Positions 44,096 through 53,930 are shown, counted from the first letter of the stretch. The stretch is DNA of 64,000 nucleotides from Paenibacillus bouchesdurhonensis (GCF_900155685.1 NZ_LT732548.1:2810294-2874293), one strand, 5' to 3'. Notes: generated by a model not told the origin, from the sequence alone. Numbers and translations: made by a program.

Positions 44096-45531
44096 AAATA
44101 CTGTTCGCTGCGGCGGAAGTAGCGCCGTTCATCAAAACAGGCGGTTTGGCCGATGTCATAGGAGCACTGCCTAAAGCGCTGCATCAGGCGGGGCATGATG
44201 TTCGCGTCGTGCTGCCGAAGTACCGGGATATATCCGCTGAATACAGTGACCTCCTTGAACACTGGGGTGCGGTTGACGTTCCCGTCGGCTGGCGTCGGCA
44301 GTATGGGGGCATCGAATATTTGGCGTGGGAGGAAATCCCGGTTTATTTTATCGATAATGAATATTATTTTGGCCGAGAGGGGGTATATGGCTATTGGGAC
44401 GACGGGGAAAGATTCGCTTTTCTAAACCGGGCCGTATTGGAAATGTTGCCTGCCATTGATTTCGCGCCTGACATTCTGCATTGTCATGATTGGCATACCG
44501 CCATGATTCCGCTGCTGCTGAAGGAGCATTTTCGCCATGACCCTTATTACGCTGGCATTCGTACCGTATTCACCATACACAATCTGTTGTATCAAGGATT
44601 GTTCCCATATGAAGTGCTTGGTGACCTGCTGAGTTTGCCGCACACTTATTATACGCCGGAGGGCGTCGAATATAACGGTGCTGTAAGTTTTATGAAAGCA
44701 GGCTTGGTGTTTTCAGAGCATGTTACAACAGTAAGCCCAACTTATGCTAAAGAGATCAGGACGCCGCACTATGGATACGGAATGGATGGATTGCTACGGT
44801 CTCTCGGAGAGCGGTTATCCGGTATTGTCAACGGTGTGGATACGAAATTGTATAATCCTGCAACCGATAAAGCACTCGCGGTCAATTATAAGACAAGCGG
44901 ATTAAAAAAACAGGAAAACAAGGTCGCCTTGCAAGAGGAATTGGGCTTGCCGACCTCGCCGCGCATTCCTATCGTGGCCATGGTTACGCGTTTAGTCGAA
45001 CCGAAAGGTCTTGACCTGGTCATACGTATTCTTGACGAATGGCTGCAAAGTGATGAGGTACAGTTCGTTATCCTTGGTACAGGCGACCGTGCTTATGAGG
45101 ATTGGTTTCGAGAAGCGGCGCAGCGCCACCCTGAGAAACTATCCGTACAAATTACGTTCAGTGATGCACTTTCGAGACGGATATATGCGAGCAGCGACCT
45201 ATTCCTAATGCCGTCAAAATTCGAGCCCTGCGGCATAAGCCAGCTCTTGGCTCTGCGATACGGGAGTATTCCCGTGGTACGGGAAACGGGAGGGCTGAAC
45301 GATACCGTGAAATCTTACAACGAGGAGACCGGAGAAGGGAACGGCTTCACATTTACAAACTTCAATGCTCATGATTTGTTATATACGCTGCGTCGGGGCA
45401 TAGACTACTATCATCAGCCGGAGCACTGGAAGCGGCTGATGCGCAATGCCTTTGCCGGGGACTATAGCTGGGGGGCATCTGCCAGACAATATATTGACAT
45501 TTACAAGAGGGCAGCAGCGCAAAGCTTCTAA
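44092..45531 (+). CDS. glgA: Glycogen synthase
   Basis: 479 residues from ATG 44092, a GT5 enzyme that extends alpha-1,4-glucan from ADP-glucose. The hallmark KTGGLADVIGALPKAL occurs at residues ~15-30, DILHCHDWHTAM in the middle and a C-terminal FEPCGISQLLALRYGSIPVV with the catalytic Glu. It overlaps glgB by four bases, so branching and synthesis are coupled. Confidence 0.96.
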   Translation: MKILFAAAEVAPFIKTGGLADVIGALPKALHQAGHDVRVVLPKYRDISAEYSDLLEHWGAVDVPVGWRRQYGGIEYLAWEEIPVYFIDNEYYFGREGVYGYWDDGERFAFLNRAVLEMLPAIDFAPDILHCHDWHTAMIPLLLKEHFRHDPYYAGIRTVFTIHNLLYQGLFPYEVLGDLLSLPHTYYTPEGVEYNGAVSFMKAGLVFSEHVTTVSPTYAKEIRTPHYGYGMDGLLRSLGERLSGIVNGVDTKLYNPATDKALAVNYKTSGLKKQENKVALQEELGLPTSPRIPIVAMVTRLVEPKGLDLVIRILDEWLQSDEVQFVILGTGDRAYEDWFREAAQRHPEKLSVQITFSDALSRRIYASSDLFLMPSKFEPCGISQLLALRYGSIPVVRETGGLNDTVKSYNEETGEGNGFTFTNFNAHDLLYTLRRGIDYYHQPEHWKRLMRNAFAGDYSWGASARQYIDIYKRAAAQSF

Positions 45532-45576
45532 CTGGATCAATAATGAATCTATAAGGTATTGGGAATGCAAAAAATA

Positions 45577-45618
45577 AATGACTCCGATGCACCTAAGACA
45601 GGTGTATCCGGGGTCATT
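45577..45618. terminator. Terminator between glgA and the alpha-glycosidase
   Basis: AATGAC and GTCATT plus an imperfect CCG...CACCT/AGGTG...CCGG stem with a short loop, between convergent genes. Confidence 0.75.
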
Positions 45619-45634
45619 ATTATTTATAAGAGGG

Positions 45635-47380
45635 TTATTTAAGTTTGCGGAATAATATGCGATATCCGAAGGGATCAAGGCTGATATTCATAACCCCTTT
45701 ATCGGGCATAACGCGTTCATCCGTCAAAGCGTCATACCAGTCGTTCGTATCCATGGGATGCGATAGCGTGCGCTTCTTCTCCGTATTGTTCATCCAAATG
45801 GTAAAATGAACTTTCTCGTCTATTCGTTCATAAATAATGCATGGGTCATGGCTGTCCGCGTGCAGAAAGCGAAACCGCCCCTCGCGTAAAGCGTTGTGCT
45901 TCTTGCGCAGAGCAATCATTAATTTATAGAAATCATACAGCTCGCGGTCTTGTTTATTCGAATCCCAGATCATGCATTTGCGGCAATCCGGATCTCCGTT
46001 TCCAGATATTCCGACCTCATCACCGTAAAAAATACATGGTGTGCCAATATACGTAAACAGAAATACGACACAGAGCTTCAGTTTGCGCTTATCGTTGCCA
46101 ACGCTAGTGAGCAGTCTTGGCGTATCATGGCTGCACAGCATGTTGAATATAACTTCATTGGTTTGCTGCGGATAACGCATAATAAGAGCGCCCATATCAT
46201 TAGAGAAGCTATACCCGTCCATGCCGCCATTGAAGAAGGCGAGTACTTTCTCAGCGAAGGGGTAATTCATTACGGAATCAAACTGATCACCAAGCAGCCA
46301 ATTCAAGGAATCGCTCCACACCTCGCCGATGATATACGCTTCAGGGTTTACTCCCTTTACAACATGTCTGAAATCGCGCCAGAAGTGATGATCCACTTCA
46401 TTCGCGACATCAAGACGCCAACCGTCAAGATTAATTTCTTTGATCCAGTATTCGGCTACGCCAAGCAAATAGTTTTTCACTTCGGGATTTGCGGTGTTGA
46501 ACTTGGGCATGTTTCCATAGAAACCAAAAGTGTCGTAAGTGGGAATGCCATTTTTGATGGAAGCTGGGAATTCATTGATGTGGAACCAATCGATGTATTT
46601 CGAATCTTTCCCATGCTTCAGCACATCCTGAAACGGAGGGAATTGTTCGCTGCAATGATTAAATACGGCATCAAGCACCACCCTTATACCTCTATCATGA
46701 CAAGCCGTAACAAGCCGTTTTAAGAGGGCGTTGTCCCCAAAATGAGGGTCGACGTTCTTGTAATCGACCGTAGCGTATTTATGGTTGGAAGGGGAGGTGA
46801 AGAGCGGCGTAAAATAGATTGCGTTAATCCCGAGATCTGTTAAATCGTCGAGGTGATCGAGAACTCCCTGTAGATCGCCTCCGAAATAATTGTCGATTTT
46901 GGGCGTGCCGCCCCACGGCTCGGTATGCTCAGGATCGTTCGACAGGTCTCCATTCGCGAAACGCTCGGGCATGATTTGATAAAATACGGCTTGCTTGGCC
47001 CATTCAGGCACTTTAAAAACATCGATTTCGTGAATGTAGGGAAATTCATATAATTCTCCTGGCGGTGTGGGAGGATCATGTCCAATTCCACTATCCTGCA
47101 TATAGACGGTTTCGTTGCCGGCCATCAGTTTGAAGGCATAGGAGAGCCGTTTATATTTAGGCTTTACAGCGATTTCCCAGTAATCGAACATCGCGTCATG
47201 GGCTGCTTTTTCCATCGCAAATTCCTGATAGGTCGTTTGCCAGTCATATTTGTCCCCGGTCATGGCGAATACTCGCTCTACGTCATCTCGTTTGGTGCGC
47301 ACACGCAGATGAATCGTCGATGGATTATAAGCATAGGCCCACTTATCTCGAGGCACGTGGTACAAAGCTTCCAGTAGCAT
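45635..47380 (-). CDS. GH13 alpha-glycosidase (neopullulanase/cyclomaltodextrinase type)
   Basis: 581 residues, ATG 47380 behind AAAGGAGG. An N-terminal beta domain (~1-120, CBM34-like) is followed by the barrel: YQIMPERFANGD (calcium/N-domain junction), VVLDAVFNHCSEQ, the nucleophile in DGWRLDVANEVDH, Glu in YIIGEVWSDS and LCSHDTPRLL. The domain plan and WGGTP/ YFGGDLQG residues fit maltogenic amylase or cyclomaltodextrinase that acts on linear or cyclic maltodextrins in the cytoplasm; no signal peptide is seen. It lies head to tail with the glycogen genes, suggesting glucan turnover. Confidence 0.9.
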   Translation of the reverse strand: MLLEALYHVPRDKWAYAYNPSTIHLRVRTKRDDVERVFAMTGDKYDWQTTYQEFAMEKAAHDAMFDYWEIAVKPKYKRLSYAFKLMAGNETVYMQDSGIGHDPPTPPGELYEFPYIHEIDVFKVPEWAKQAVFYQIMPERFANGDLSNDPEHTEPWGGTPKIDNYFGGDLQGVLDHLDDLTDLGINAIYFTPLFTSPSNHKYATVDYKNVDPHFGDNALLKRLVTACHDRGIRVVLDAVFNHCSEQFPPFQDVLKHGKDSKYIDWFHINEFPASIKNGIPTYDTFGFYGNMPKFNTANPEVKNYLLGVAEYWIKEINLDGWRLDVANEVDHHFWRDFRHVVKGVNPEAYIIGEVWSDSLNWLLGDQFDSVMNYPFAEKVLAFFNGGMDGYSFSNDMGALIMRYPQQTNEVIFNMLCSHDTPRLLTSVGNDKRKLKLCVVFLFTYIGTPCIFYGDEVGISGNGDPDCRKCMIWDSNKQDRELYDFYKLMIALRKKHNALREGRFRFLHADSHDPCIIYERIDEKVHFTIWMNNTEKKRTLSHPMDTNDWYDALTDERVMPDKGVMNISLDPFGYRILFRKLK

Positions 47381-47773
47381 GTGGCCACCTCCTTTAACAT
47401 CGTACTACAGCTAATTAATAACCAATAGTTCCTTGTTATGAACCATTATTCCCTGAATAAGGTGCAGACATGAATCATGGCGCATAATGATTTGTTTATG
47501 CAATACGATAATGTGATAAAGGGCACATGATGATGGCTAAGTTAAGGGATGCGAGCAGGATCGGAGAGTATGACTGTTAAATAATGCAAGTGGAGTAAGG
47601 GGAATAAAGTGAATGATGAAGAAGCTCAATTGACCGGAGGTATAATAACAGAGTGAGGTAGTAAGAAATTTGTCGAAAATTTCTTTTGCATATATATGCA
47701 TTATGATTTATAATTAGCCCAGTGAAATCATGAGACGATAATTTATTTTCATAACAATCAAGGAGAGAGACAG
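47381..47773. other. Intergenic region between amylase and ABC importer
   Basis: About 390 bases with no convincing gene. Two tiny open frames (for example 15 codons from a GTG near 47609) are not supported. Near its right end are an inverted repeat GAAATTT/AAATTTC and the promoter at 47686-47714. The left part is AT-rich and should hold the amylase promoter. Confidence 0.5.
47686..47714 (+). promoter_or_regulatory. Sigma-A-type promoter of the amino acid importer
   Basis: TTGCAT (47686-47691) and TATAAT (47709-47714), 17-base spacer. A 12-base palindrome GCATATATATGC covers the -35 and could be an operator. Confidence 0.75.
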
Positions 47774-48574
47774 ATGAAAAAATGGGGTATATTATTAATG
47801 GCAGTAATGCTGCTAACTACCGTGTTGGCAGCTTGTGGACAGGATAAGGAAGCAAAGAACAGCACGCAGGGCTCGGGAGCGAGTAAGAAATTGATTCTTG
47901 GCTTGAGCGCGGACTTTCCGCCTTATGAGTTTCATATCAAAAATGACAAAGGCGAAGACGAAATCGTCGGATTCGACGTAGAAATCGCCAAAGAGATTGC
48001 GAAGGATATGGGAGCCGAATTGGAAATCAAGGATATGGTGTTCTCTTCCTTGCTGAATGAGCTTGGTAGCGGTCGGGTAGATATGGTCATATCCGGGCTA
48101 AGTCCATCACCGGAGCGTGCTAAAGAAATCGAAATGTCGCAAATTTACTATAATGCGAAGCAGGCCGTCGTCGCTCGCGAAGCGGACAAGGATAAATATG
48201 CAACCCTTGAATCGCTGGAAGGCTTAAAAATAGGCGTTCAAAAAAGTTCTATCCAAGAAGACATCGCTAAAGAAATCCCTGGGGCCAAGCTGACATCTCT
48301 GGCGAAAATCTCCGACATTATTATGCAGCTGAACTCGGGCCGCGTTGACGTAGCGATTATTGAAGGTCCCGTAGCCGAATCGTTCGTAAAGAATGTTGAG
48401 GGAATCGTTATTACGGATGCTGTGCCGGTAACTGAGGATGAAGGCTATGTGGTAGGAATCAAAAAAGGAAACAAAGAGCTGCTTGACCAGGTAAATGCCA
48501 CTTTGGATCGTCTGATCGAGGATGGCAGCATTGAGAAATTCGTAGAAGAAGCCAGCGAACTGTCAATTAGATAA
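47774..48574 (+). CDS. Amino acid ABC transporter substrate-binding lipoprotein
   Basis: 266 residues. A lipoprotein signal peptide with lipobox LAAC (Cys ~21) is followed by a periplasmic-binding-protein type 2 fold: SADFPPYEF, GFDVEIAKEIAKDMGAE, and DMVISGLSPSPERAKEI, the usual polar amino acid signature region. It captures an amino acid for the permease and ATPase downstream. A strong terminator lies between it and the permease gene, so it is probably made in excess. Confidence 0.92.
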   Translation: MKKWGILLMAVMLLTTVLAACGQDKEAKNSTQGSGASKKLILGLSADFPPYEFHIKNDKGEDEIVGFDVEIAKEIAKDMGAELEIKDMVFSSLLNELGSGRVDMVISGLSPSPERAKEIEMSQIYYNAKQAVVAREADKDKYATLESLEGLKIGVQKSSIQEDIAKEIPGAKLTSLAKISDIIMQLNSGRVDVAIIEGPVAESFVKNVEGIVITDAVPVTEDEGYVVGIKKGNKELLDQVNATLDRLIEDGSIEKFVEEASELSIR

Positions 48575-48611
48575 ACTGGGATTGGCTATTTCACGGAAAA
48601 GACAAGATAGG

Positions 48612-48652
48612 CAGAAAATAGCGGAGAATTTTCGCTATTTTTCTGTTTTTTT
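48612..48652 (+). terminator. Terminator inside the importer operon
   Basis: CAGAAAATAGCG (48612-48623) and CGCTATTTTTCTG (48633-48645), with one bulged base, followed by seven Ts. It falls after the binding-protein gene and before the permease gene, so read-through would set the lower level of the membrane parts. Confidence 0.75.
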
Positions 48653-48765
48653 AGAAACAGTCGACAGCGAACCAGTTTGTCTTTAAGATATAAGGAGTGC
48701 ATGATTCGAATGCCTCTGCTTCCTTATATCCACGTTTTTTCGATCATTGGAGGAATGATAGGCTT

Positions 48766-49440
48766 ATGGATTTTTTTGTTGATTTTGCAACGATGTTTTG
48801 GGAATATCGCAGTTATTTTTTGACTGGACTGCAGTATACTTTGTGGCTGGCGGCTCTTGGCGTATTTTTCGGGTTTATTCTCGGATTATTTGTGGCTTTG
48901 ATCCGCATGTCGCCATGGGGGATCGTTCGCTTTATCGGACATGCTTGGGTTGAGTTTTTGCGTGGTACGCCAATGCTTGTTCAACTGATGATTATACACT
49001 ATGGGTTGGCTTACATGTTTGATATTAATTTCGATCCTATCCAATCGGGGGCAATTACGCTGTCGATCAACAGCTCTGCGTATCTAGCCGAAATTTTCAG
49101 GGCTGGGATTCAGGGCGTGGATCGGGGACAGAGCGAAGCTGCTCGATCACTCGGGATGACGAAGGGGCAGACGATGCGCTTCATCGTTATTCCGCAGGCA
49201 GTCAAAAATGTGCTGCCAGCCATCGGGAATGAATTTGTGGTCATCGTCAAGGAATCATCGATTGTTTCTTTTATCGGGGTAACCGAAATTATGTTCCAGG
49301 CGGGTGCCGTGCAAGGCATTACTTATAATGGAATGCTTCCATTCCTGATTGTTGCCGTGATGTATTTTATCGTTACATTTACGCTTTCCCGTATTTTGGG
49401 TCGCTTCGAAAGGAGATTGCAGGCTAGTGATAACCGTTAA
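48766..49440 (+). CDS. Amino acid ABC transporter permease
   Basis: 224 residues from ATG 48766, 11 bases after GGAGGA. It has five or so membrane segments and the conserved EAA loop ([22 protein letters not shown]) contacting the ATPase. The [13 protein letters not shown] segment is typical of the HisM/GlnP type. A longer open frame begins at 48697 but lacks a site. Its end overlaps the ATPase gene by 14 bases. Confidence 0.92.
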   Translation: MDFFVDFATMFWEYRSYFLTGLQYTLWLAALGVFFGFILGLFVALIRMSPWGIVRFIGHAWVEFLRGTPMLVQLMIIHYGLAYMFDINFDPIQSGAITLSINSSAYLAEIFRAGIQGVDRGQSEAARSLGMTKGQTMRFIVIPQAVKNVLPAIGNEFVVIVKESSIVSFIGVTEIMFQAGAVQGITYNGMLPFLIVAVMYFIVTFTLSRILGRFERRLQASDNR

Positions 49441-50149
49441 GGATCTGCATAAGAAATTCGGTCAACTGCATATTTTGAAAGGCATTGATCTGGAAATTAA
49501 CCGCGGCGAGGTTGTCGTTGTAATTGGGCCGAGCGGGTCGGGGAAGAGTACATTTCTTCGCTGCTTGAACCGGCTGGAGGAGCCGACCAGCGGCGAGATT
49601 ATTTTTGAGGGCGAGCTTATTACGGAGAAGCGTCACAATATTAATAAAACCCGCGAAAAGATGGGGATGGTGTTCCAGCATTTTAATTTGTTCCCGCATA
49701 AGACGGTGCTGGATAATATCCTGATGGCTCCGATTCAAGTAAAGAAGCAGGACAAATCCGCGGCACAGGCCAAAGCGCTTGAGTTGCTGCGTAAAGTGGG
49801 TCTGGAAGACAAGAGTGCAGCATATCCGTCCCAATTGTCGGGAGGTCAGAAGCAGCGTATTGCGATAGCCCGGGCTTTAGCGATGGAGCCGCATGTCATG
49901 TTGTTTGACGAGCCGACGTCGGCACTGGATCCCGAAATGGTAGGAGAGGTGCTTGAAGTCATGAAGGGGCTAGCCCTGGGGGGAATGACGATGGTCATCG
50001 TCACCCACGAAATGGGCTTTGCCCGCGAGGTAGGGGATCGTATTCTGTTCATGGATCAAGGTGTTATCATCGAGCAAGGCACGCCGCAGCAAGTGTTCGG
50101 TTCGCCTCGCAACCAGCGTACACAAGATTTCCTAAGTAAAGTACTATAA
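49427..50149 (+). CDS. Amino acid ABC transporter ATP-binding protein (GlnQ type)
   Basis: 240 residues from GTG 49427. It has Walker [11 protein letters not shown]-loop [10 protein letters not shown], signature LSGGQKQR, Walker [15 protein letters not shown] and the switch His in IVTHEMGF, characteristic of polar amino acid importers. The overlap with the permease indicates cotranscription. Confidence 0.95.
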   Translation: MITVKDLHKKFGQLHILKGIDLEINRGEVVVVIGPSGSGKSTFLRCLNRLEEPTSGEIIFEGELITEKRHNINKTREKMGMVFQHFNLFPHKTVLDNILMAPIQVKKQDKSAAQAKALELLRKVGLEDKSAAYPSQLSGGQKQRIAIARALAMEPHVMLFDEPTSALDPEMVGEVLEVMKGLALGGMTMVIVTHEMGFAREVGDRILFMDQGVIIEQGTPQQVFGSPRNQRTQDFLSKVL

Positions 50150-50165
50150 AAAGATCACATTATTG

Positions 50166-50192
50166 AAGCATGACCTAAGGTCGTGCTTTTTT
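50166..50192 (+). terminator. Terminator of the importer operon
   Basis: AAGCATGACC and GGTCGTGCTT (one T-G pair), loop TAA, followed by four Ts. Confidence 0.8.
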
Positions 50193-50321
50193 GGCGTGCA
50201 CAGGCAATTCTTTAATTTTTTGTCATAGCTGCCGAAATGATTTTTCCATGATAAATGCTGGGTTTATTGCCATTGGTAACATTTGCATCCTCCACAGGTT
50301 ACAAAATTGTGATATATTCAA

Positions 50322-50490
50322 TACGGCCGAAACACTGCTAAAGCAGGTGCGGGGGACGCATTATGACAAGCGGATGTAAAATGAAGAGTCATTTGCATAG
50401 TTTGTCTCGGGGTGAAGCGCAGAAGGATTTGCGCCGGGAGCTATCCTTTTTCCCGAATCCGACAACTAACTCCGCAGGCAAGGTTAAAGG
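50322..50490 (+). ncRNA. c-di-AMP riboswitch (ydaO/yuaA type)
   Basis: The leader before the LysM/3D gene contains the conserved elements of the ydaO aptamer: GCTAAAGCAGGTGCGGGGGA near 50337-50355, TCGGGGTGAAGCGCAG near 50406, and the 3' CCCGAATCCGACAACTAACT near 50452-50471, followed by the ribosome site AAAGGAGGAG. An extended -10 (TGATATATT, ~50310-50318) lies just upstream. In this class c-di-AMP binding usually turns off expression of cell wall and osmoprotection genes. No clear terminator hairpin was identified at the 3' end. Confidence 0.85.
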
Positions 50491-50499
50491 AGGAGCAAC

Positions 50500-51174
50500 A
50501 TGTTTAAACAACTTAGAGGACGTAAATTTGCGAAGGGGATTAAGACAGCGGTGGTTGCAGCAGGTCTAATAGGAACGCTGCACGCGATGCCGGCTTATGC
50601 AGATTCAGTACATACGGCAAAGGATGGAGATACATTCTTCTTCTTGGCCAAGCAGTACGGAGTCAACATGGACAAGCTTATGCAAGCGAATCCAAACATA
50701 CAGGCAACGAATATTTACAAAGGATTGAAGATTACGATTCCAGGTGAAAGCGTGCAGGTGCTTTCAGCTCCTGGCCAAGATGTAGAGGCGCTTTCTACGC
50801 TGAAAGTCCTATCTGCGGATCGCGTAGTTCAAGCTTGGGGGAAGACATTCAACTATAAATCTACGGTCAATGTGAAGGCAACGGCTTACTCCGCTGCGGC
50901 GAGTGAGAATGGAAAATGGGGCCCGGTTGATTATTACGGAAATCCATTAAAGCTTGGCACGATCGCCGTTGATCCTAATGTTATTCCGATGGGTACAAAG
51001 GTGCTCGTAACCGGTCATAGTCATCCTGATCTGCCGAAAAATGCGTTTGTCGCGACGGCAACAGACCAAGGCAGTGCAATTAAGGGGAATCGCATCGATA
51101 TATTCATTCCGGCCACTCCGCAGAAAGTTAGTCAGTTTGGCTTCCAGGATGTGAAGCTTTACGTTTTGGATTAA
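50500..51174 (+). CDS. LysM and 3D-domain cell wall protein (YocH/Sps-like)
   Basis: 224 residues with a signal peptide (~1-34, MPAYA cleavage). A LysM domain (~38-83, DGDTFFFLAKQYGVNMDKLMQANPN) binds peptidoglycan. The C-terminal domain (~120-224) is a 3D domain, with VKATAYS, GTIAVDPNVIPMGTKVLV, ATATDQGSAIKGNRIDIFI carrying the three conserved Asp residues of the Mlt/EG45-like fold of lytic transglycosylases and Rpf proteins. It likely remodels the wall. It is controlled by the c-di-AMP riboswitch directly upstream. Confidence 0.92.
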   Translation: MFKQLRGRKFAKGIKTAVVAAGLIGTLHAMPAYADSVHTAKDGDTFFFLAKQYGVNMDKLMQANPNIQATNIYKGLKITIPGESVQVLSAPGQDVEALSTLKVLSADRVVQAWGKTFNYKSTVNVKATAYSAAASENGKWGPVDYYGNPLKLGTIAVDPNVIPMGTKVLVTGHSHPDLPKNAFVATATDQGSAIKGNRIDIFIPATPQKVSQFGFQDVKLYVLD

Positions 51175-51213
51175 GCTAGATAGATTAGAATTCATATCAT
51201 CTTCCATGATCGT

Positions 51214-51272
51214 AAAAAGGACGTTCCACTAGCAAGGTCTAGATATTAGACCTGCTGGGATGTCCTTTTTGT
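51214..51272. terminator. Terminator between LysM/3D gene and deacetylase
   Basis: AAGGAC and GTCCTT with an imperfect inner stem AGCAAGGTCTA/TAGACCTGCT, loop GATAT, followed by Ts. It is shared by convergent genes. Confidence 0.75.
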
Positions 51273-51292
51273 GTATTTCTTAGTGCGTACGG

Positions 51293-52087
51293 TTATAAGG
51301 CTTTCTGTTCATGCAGTAGGTCGGGAATTGTCACGAAATGGTATCCGCGATTTCGCAGAGTCCGAATGATATCGGGCAAAGCTTCGATCGTCCCTGTCAA
51401 ATTAGACCCGTCTCCGCCGCCGGCATGCTGTAGAACAATAGATCCTGGCCCAACCGCGCTGAGCACATTATGCTTCACTTTTTCTTTGCTGAGCGCTTTC
51501 CAATCCAAGGAATCAACGTTCCAGTTGACGATTTTGTAGCCTTGCTTCTTGGCCCACCTGAGCTGCTCTTCATTGATTTCACCGTAAGGTGGGCGAATAA
51601 AGCGAGGCTTGTAGCCAATAAGCTTCACGATTACTTTCTCGGTTCGTTCGATTTCATTCTTGAATTCCAACGCCGACTTCTTCTTGAACAGGGGGTGGCT
51701 GTAGGAATGATTGCCCACTATATGCCCTTCACGGTGAATTCTCCGCAACAGTTCGGGATGCTTCTTGGCCCGGCTGCCTACCACGAAAAAGGTGGCTTTA
51801 ACCCCATGCTTTTTTAATACATCCAACACTTTGGGGGTGAAGCGAGGATCTGGAACATCGTCGAAAGTTAGGGCGATCTGCTTAACCTCGGGTCCGTTGA
51901 ATTTGAAGGTTTCGGAATATTTGCGGCGTAGTTCTCCCAATGTCATGGGCTTGGCTTCGGCAATAACGGATTGGTCGGAGGAGGTGGATTCCGGGTACGG
52001 TAGTGCTCTGGCGGAAATGGGAGCCATTCCCGTAGCAAGCGCCAAGCAGATCAGCATCGCAAACGGCGCTTTAATGAAATTGAACAT
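51293..52087 (-). CDS. Polysaccharide deacetylase (NodB family)
   Basis: 264 residues, ATG 52087 behind AAAGGAGAAGG. A signal peptide or N-terminal anchor (~1-27) is followed by a NodB domain: LTFDDVPDP (catalytic and metal Asp), HSYSHPLF (metal His pair), RPPYGEIN and NVDSLDW, and a late LQHAGGGD segment. It probably deacetylates peptidoglycan or another N-acetylated glycan in the wall. It is complete, unlike the frameshifted relative at 58.9 kb. Confidence 0.92.
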   Translation of the reverse strand: MFNFIKAPFAMLICLALATGMAPISARALPYPESTSSDQSVIAEAKPMTLGELRRKYSETFKFNGPEVKQIALTFDDVPDPRFTPKVLDVLKKHGVKATFFVVGSRAKKHPELLRRIHREGHIVGNHSYSHPLFKKKSALEFKNEIERTEKVIVKLIGYKPRFIRPPYGEINEEQLRWAKKQGYKIVNWNVDSLDWKALSKEKVKHNVLSAVGPGSIVLQHAGGGDGSNLTGTIEALPDIIRTLRNRGYHFVTIPDLLHEQKAL

Positions 52088-52298
52088 GGATTACCTTCTC
52101 CTTTAGCCACTGAATTGTTATCTATTGGTATGCCCAAAACGGCATATGATTATGACCTCCAGCCGAATTGATGTTTATTCGTTCTGCAAAATGATTACAT
52201 CAAAGGATATGTGCTAAATGTCACAGACTTGCTTGCGCAAAAATAGCATCTTAAATAAAGCAGTAGTCGGTGCTTATATGCTAGAGAGGTGAGAAAAC

Positions 52299-53000
52299 AT
52301 GGCGGAAGTTATGGCAAATGTAGAAGTAGCCCCGAACATATTCAGACTCAAGGCAGCAGGAGAGTTTGCGGGACGGATGGGACAGTTCTATATGGTTCGG
52401 GCGTGGGACAAGTATCCGCTGCTCTCCAGGCCGCTTAGCATCTTTGATCGGGACGGGGCTGGCATTGAGTTTCTGTACCAAGTGACAGGAGAGGGGACAA
52501 CGCTCCTCAGCAATTTGCAGCCCGGAGACGAGTTGCAGCTCGAAGGGCCGTTTGGCAATGGATTTCCGGAGCTTGAGGATGCGGGAAGTATAGCTTTGGT
52601 AGGAGGCGGAATCGGGATTGCTCCATTGTATTATGCGCTGCGTCGTTATCGTTCCCCCGACGTATATCTAGGGTTCAGCCAAGAGGCATATCTTACCGAG
52701 CAATTTGAAGCCGCAACAACGGGCAAAGTGGTTGTGGACGTGGGCGGCATCGTGCTGGAGCAGGTGGATTTTCAGGCCTATGATACGATTATAGCCTGCG
52801 GACCGGAGCCCATGCTTAAGGCTGTGCAGCGCAAGAAATTGGAATCTCACAGCACGGCCGAAGTCTACGTTTCTCTGGAGAATCGTATGGCCTGCGGCAT
52901 TGGCGCTTGCCTCGTGTGCAGCGTAAAGTGTCAAGATAAGCGGCGAAAGGCTTGTACGGATGGCCCGGTGTTTCTAGCTGAGGAGGTGGTGTTCGAATGA
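52299..53000 (+). CDS. pyrK: Dihydroorotate dehydrogenase electron transfer subunit
   Basis: 233 residues, ATG 52299 behind GAGAGGTGAG. It has an FAD-binding ferredoxin-reductase fold ([38 protein letters not shown]) and a C-terminal [2Fe-2S] cluster loop [10 protein letters not shown] with a further Cys, spacing typical of PyrK. It passes electrons from PyrD to NAD+. In Bacillus it lies inside the pyr operon; here pyrK-pyrD stand alone. No PyrR-type attenuator was seen in the ~210 bases upstream. Confidence 0.92.
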   Translation: MAEVMANVEVAPNIFRLKAAGEFAGRMGQFYMVRAWDKYPLLSRPLSIFDRDGAGIEFLYQVTGEGTTLLSNLQPGDELQLEGPFGNGFPELEDAGSIALVGGGIGIAPLYYALRRYRSPDVYLGFSQEAYLTEQFEAATTGKVVVDVGGIVLEQVDFQAYDTIIACGPEPMLKAVQRKKLESHSTAEVYVSLENRMACGIGACLVCSVKCQDKRRKACTDGPVFLAEEVVFE

Positions 53001-53929
53001 TCAATATGATGTGCAGCATAGCGGGGGTTCATTTTAAAAATCCGATCGTCATGGCCTCGGGCACCTTCGGCTTTGGCCGGGAATACGGTTCCTTATATGA
53101 CATTAACCGTTTGGGCGGCATTTCCGGGAAGGGATTGACCCTGCACCCGAAGGAAGGAAATAACGGAATTCGTGTTTATGAGACCTCATCCGGAATGCTG
53201 AACAGCGTTGGGCTGGAAAATCCGGGGGTCGAGGCGTTTTTACGCGAGGAATGCGAATATTGGGCGGGTCTGAATCTAGCTCGTATAGCGAATTTGGGCG
53301 GCAATACACTTGAAGATTACGTCGAGGGGGCACGCTTGATAGAGGAGGACGCAGTTCTGCGCAAGGCGAACGCCAAGCAAGCTGTTGATATGATTGAGCT
53401 CAACATTTCTTGTCCGAATGTTAAAGCCGGTGGAATGGCCTATGGCATTAAGACTGAAATAGCCCGCGAAGTCGTCAGGGAAATTCGGCAAGTGACGGCA
53501 TTGCCATTAATGATCAAGCTGTCGCCTAATGCCGAGGATGTTGTTCAAATGGCGGTCATGTGTGAGGAAGAGGGCGCGGATGCGGTTTCTCTCGTCAATA
53601 CATTTTCCGCGATGAAGATAGATATTTACAAGCGCCGCAGTGTGTTTGAGAATTTGTATGCAGGACTGTCAGGGCCGGCGATTAAGCCGATTGCCCTGCG
53701 AATGGTTCATCAGGTCAGCCAAGCTGTGTCCATCCCTGTAGTCGGAATGGGCGGTATTCGAAGTGCGGAGGATATTATTGAATTCATTATGGCCGGGGCT
53801 GCGGTTGTTCAGGTCGGGACGCACAATTTCGTTGATTTGCGGGCGGGAGAGCATCTCATTGATGAGCTGCAAGCCTTCATGGAGCGTGAGAAGATCGCAT
53901 CCTTGGACGAGATTAGAGGGATTGTGTAG
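52997..53929 (+). CDS. pyrD: Dihydroorotate dehydrogenase (class 1B catalytic subunit)
   Basis: 310 residues, ATG 52997 overlapping pyrK by four bases. It is a TIM-barrel FMN enzyme: [51 protein letters not shown] and PVVGMGGI at the FMN phosphate site. Together with PyrK it oxidises dihydroorotate to orotate in pyrimidine synthesis. Confidence 0.95.
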   Translation: MINMMCSIAGVHFKNPIVMASGTFGFGREYGSLYDINRLGGISGKGLTLHPKEGNNGIRVYETSSGMLNSVGLENPGVEAFLREECEYWAGLNLARIANLGGNTLEDYVEGARLIEEDAVLRKANAKQAVDMIELNISCPNVKAGGMAYGIKTEIAREVVREIRQVTALPLMIKLSPNAEDVVQMAVMCEEEGADAVSLVNTFSAMKIDIYKRRSVFENLYAGLSGPAIKPIALRMVHQVSQAVSIPVVGMGGIRSAEDIIEFIMAGAAVVQVGTHNFVDLRAGEHLIDELQAFMEREKIASLDEIRGIV

Positions 53930-53930
53930 T

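Noticed and set aside
47540..47660. Tiny open frames (15-16 codons) in the gap before the ABC importer
   Set aside because: Short, without conserved-looking product; only one has a weak ribosome site.
50191..50569. Open frames across the c-di-AMP riboswitch
   Set aside because: They cover structured, conserved riboswitch sequence and have no ribosome site of their own.
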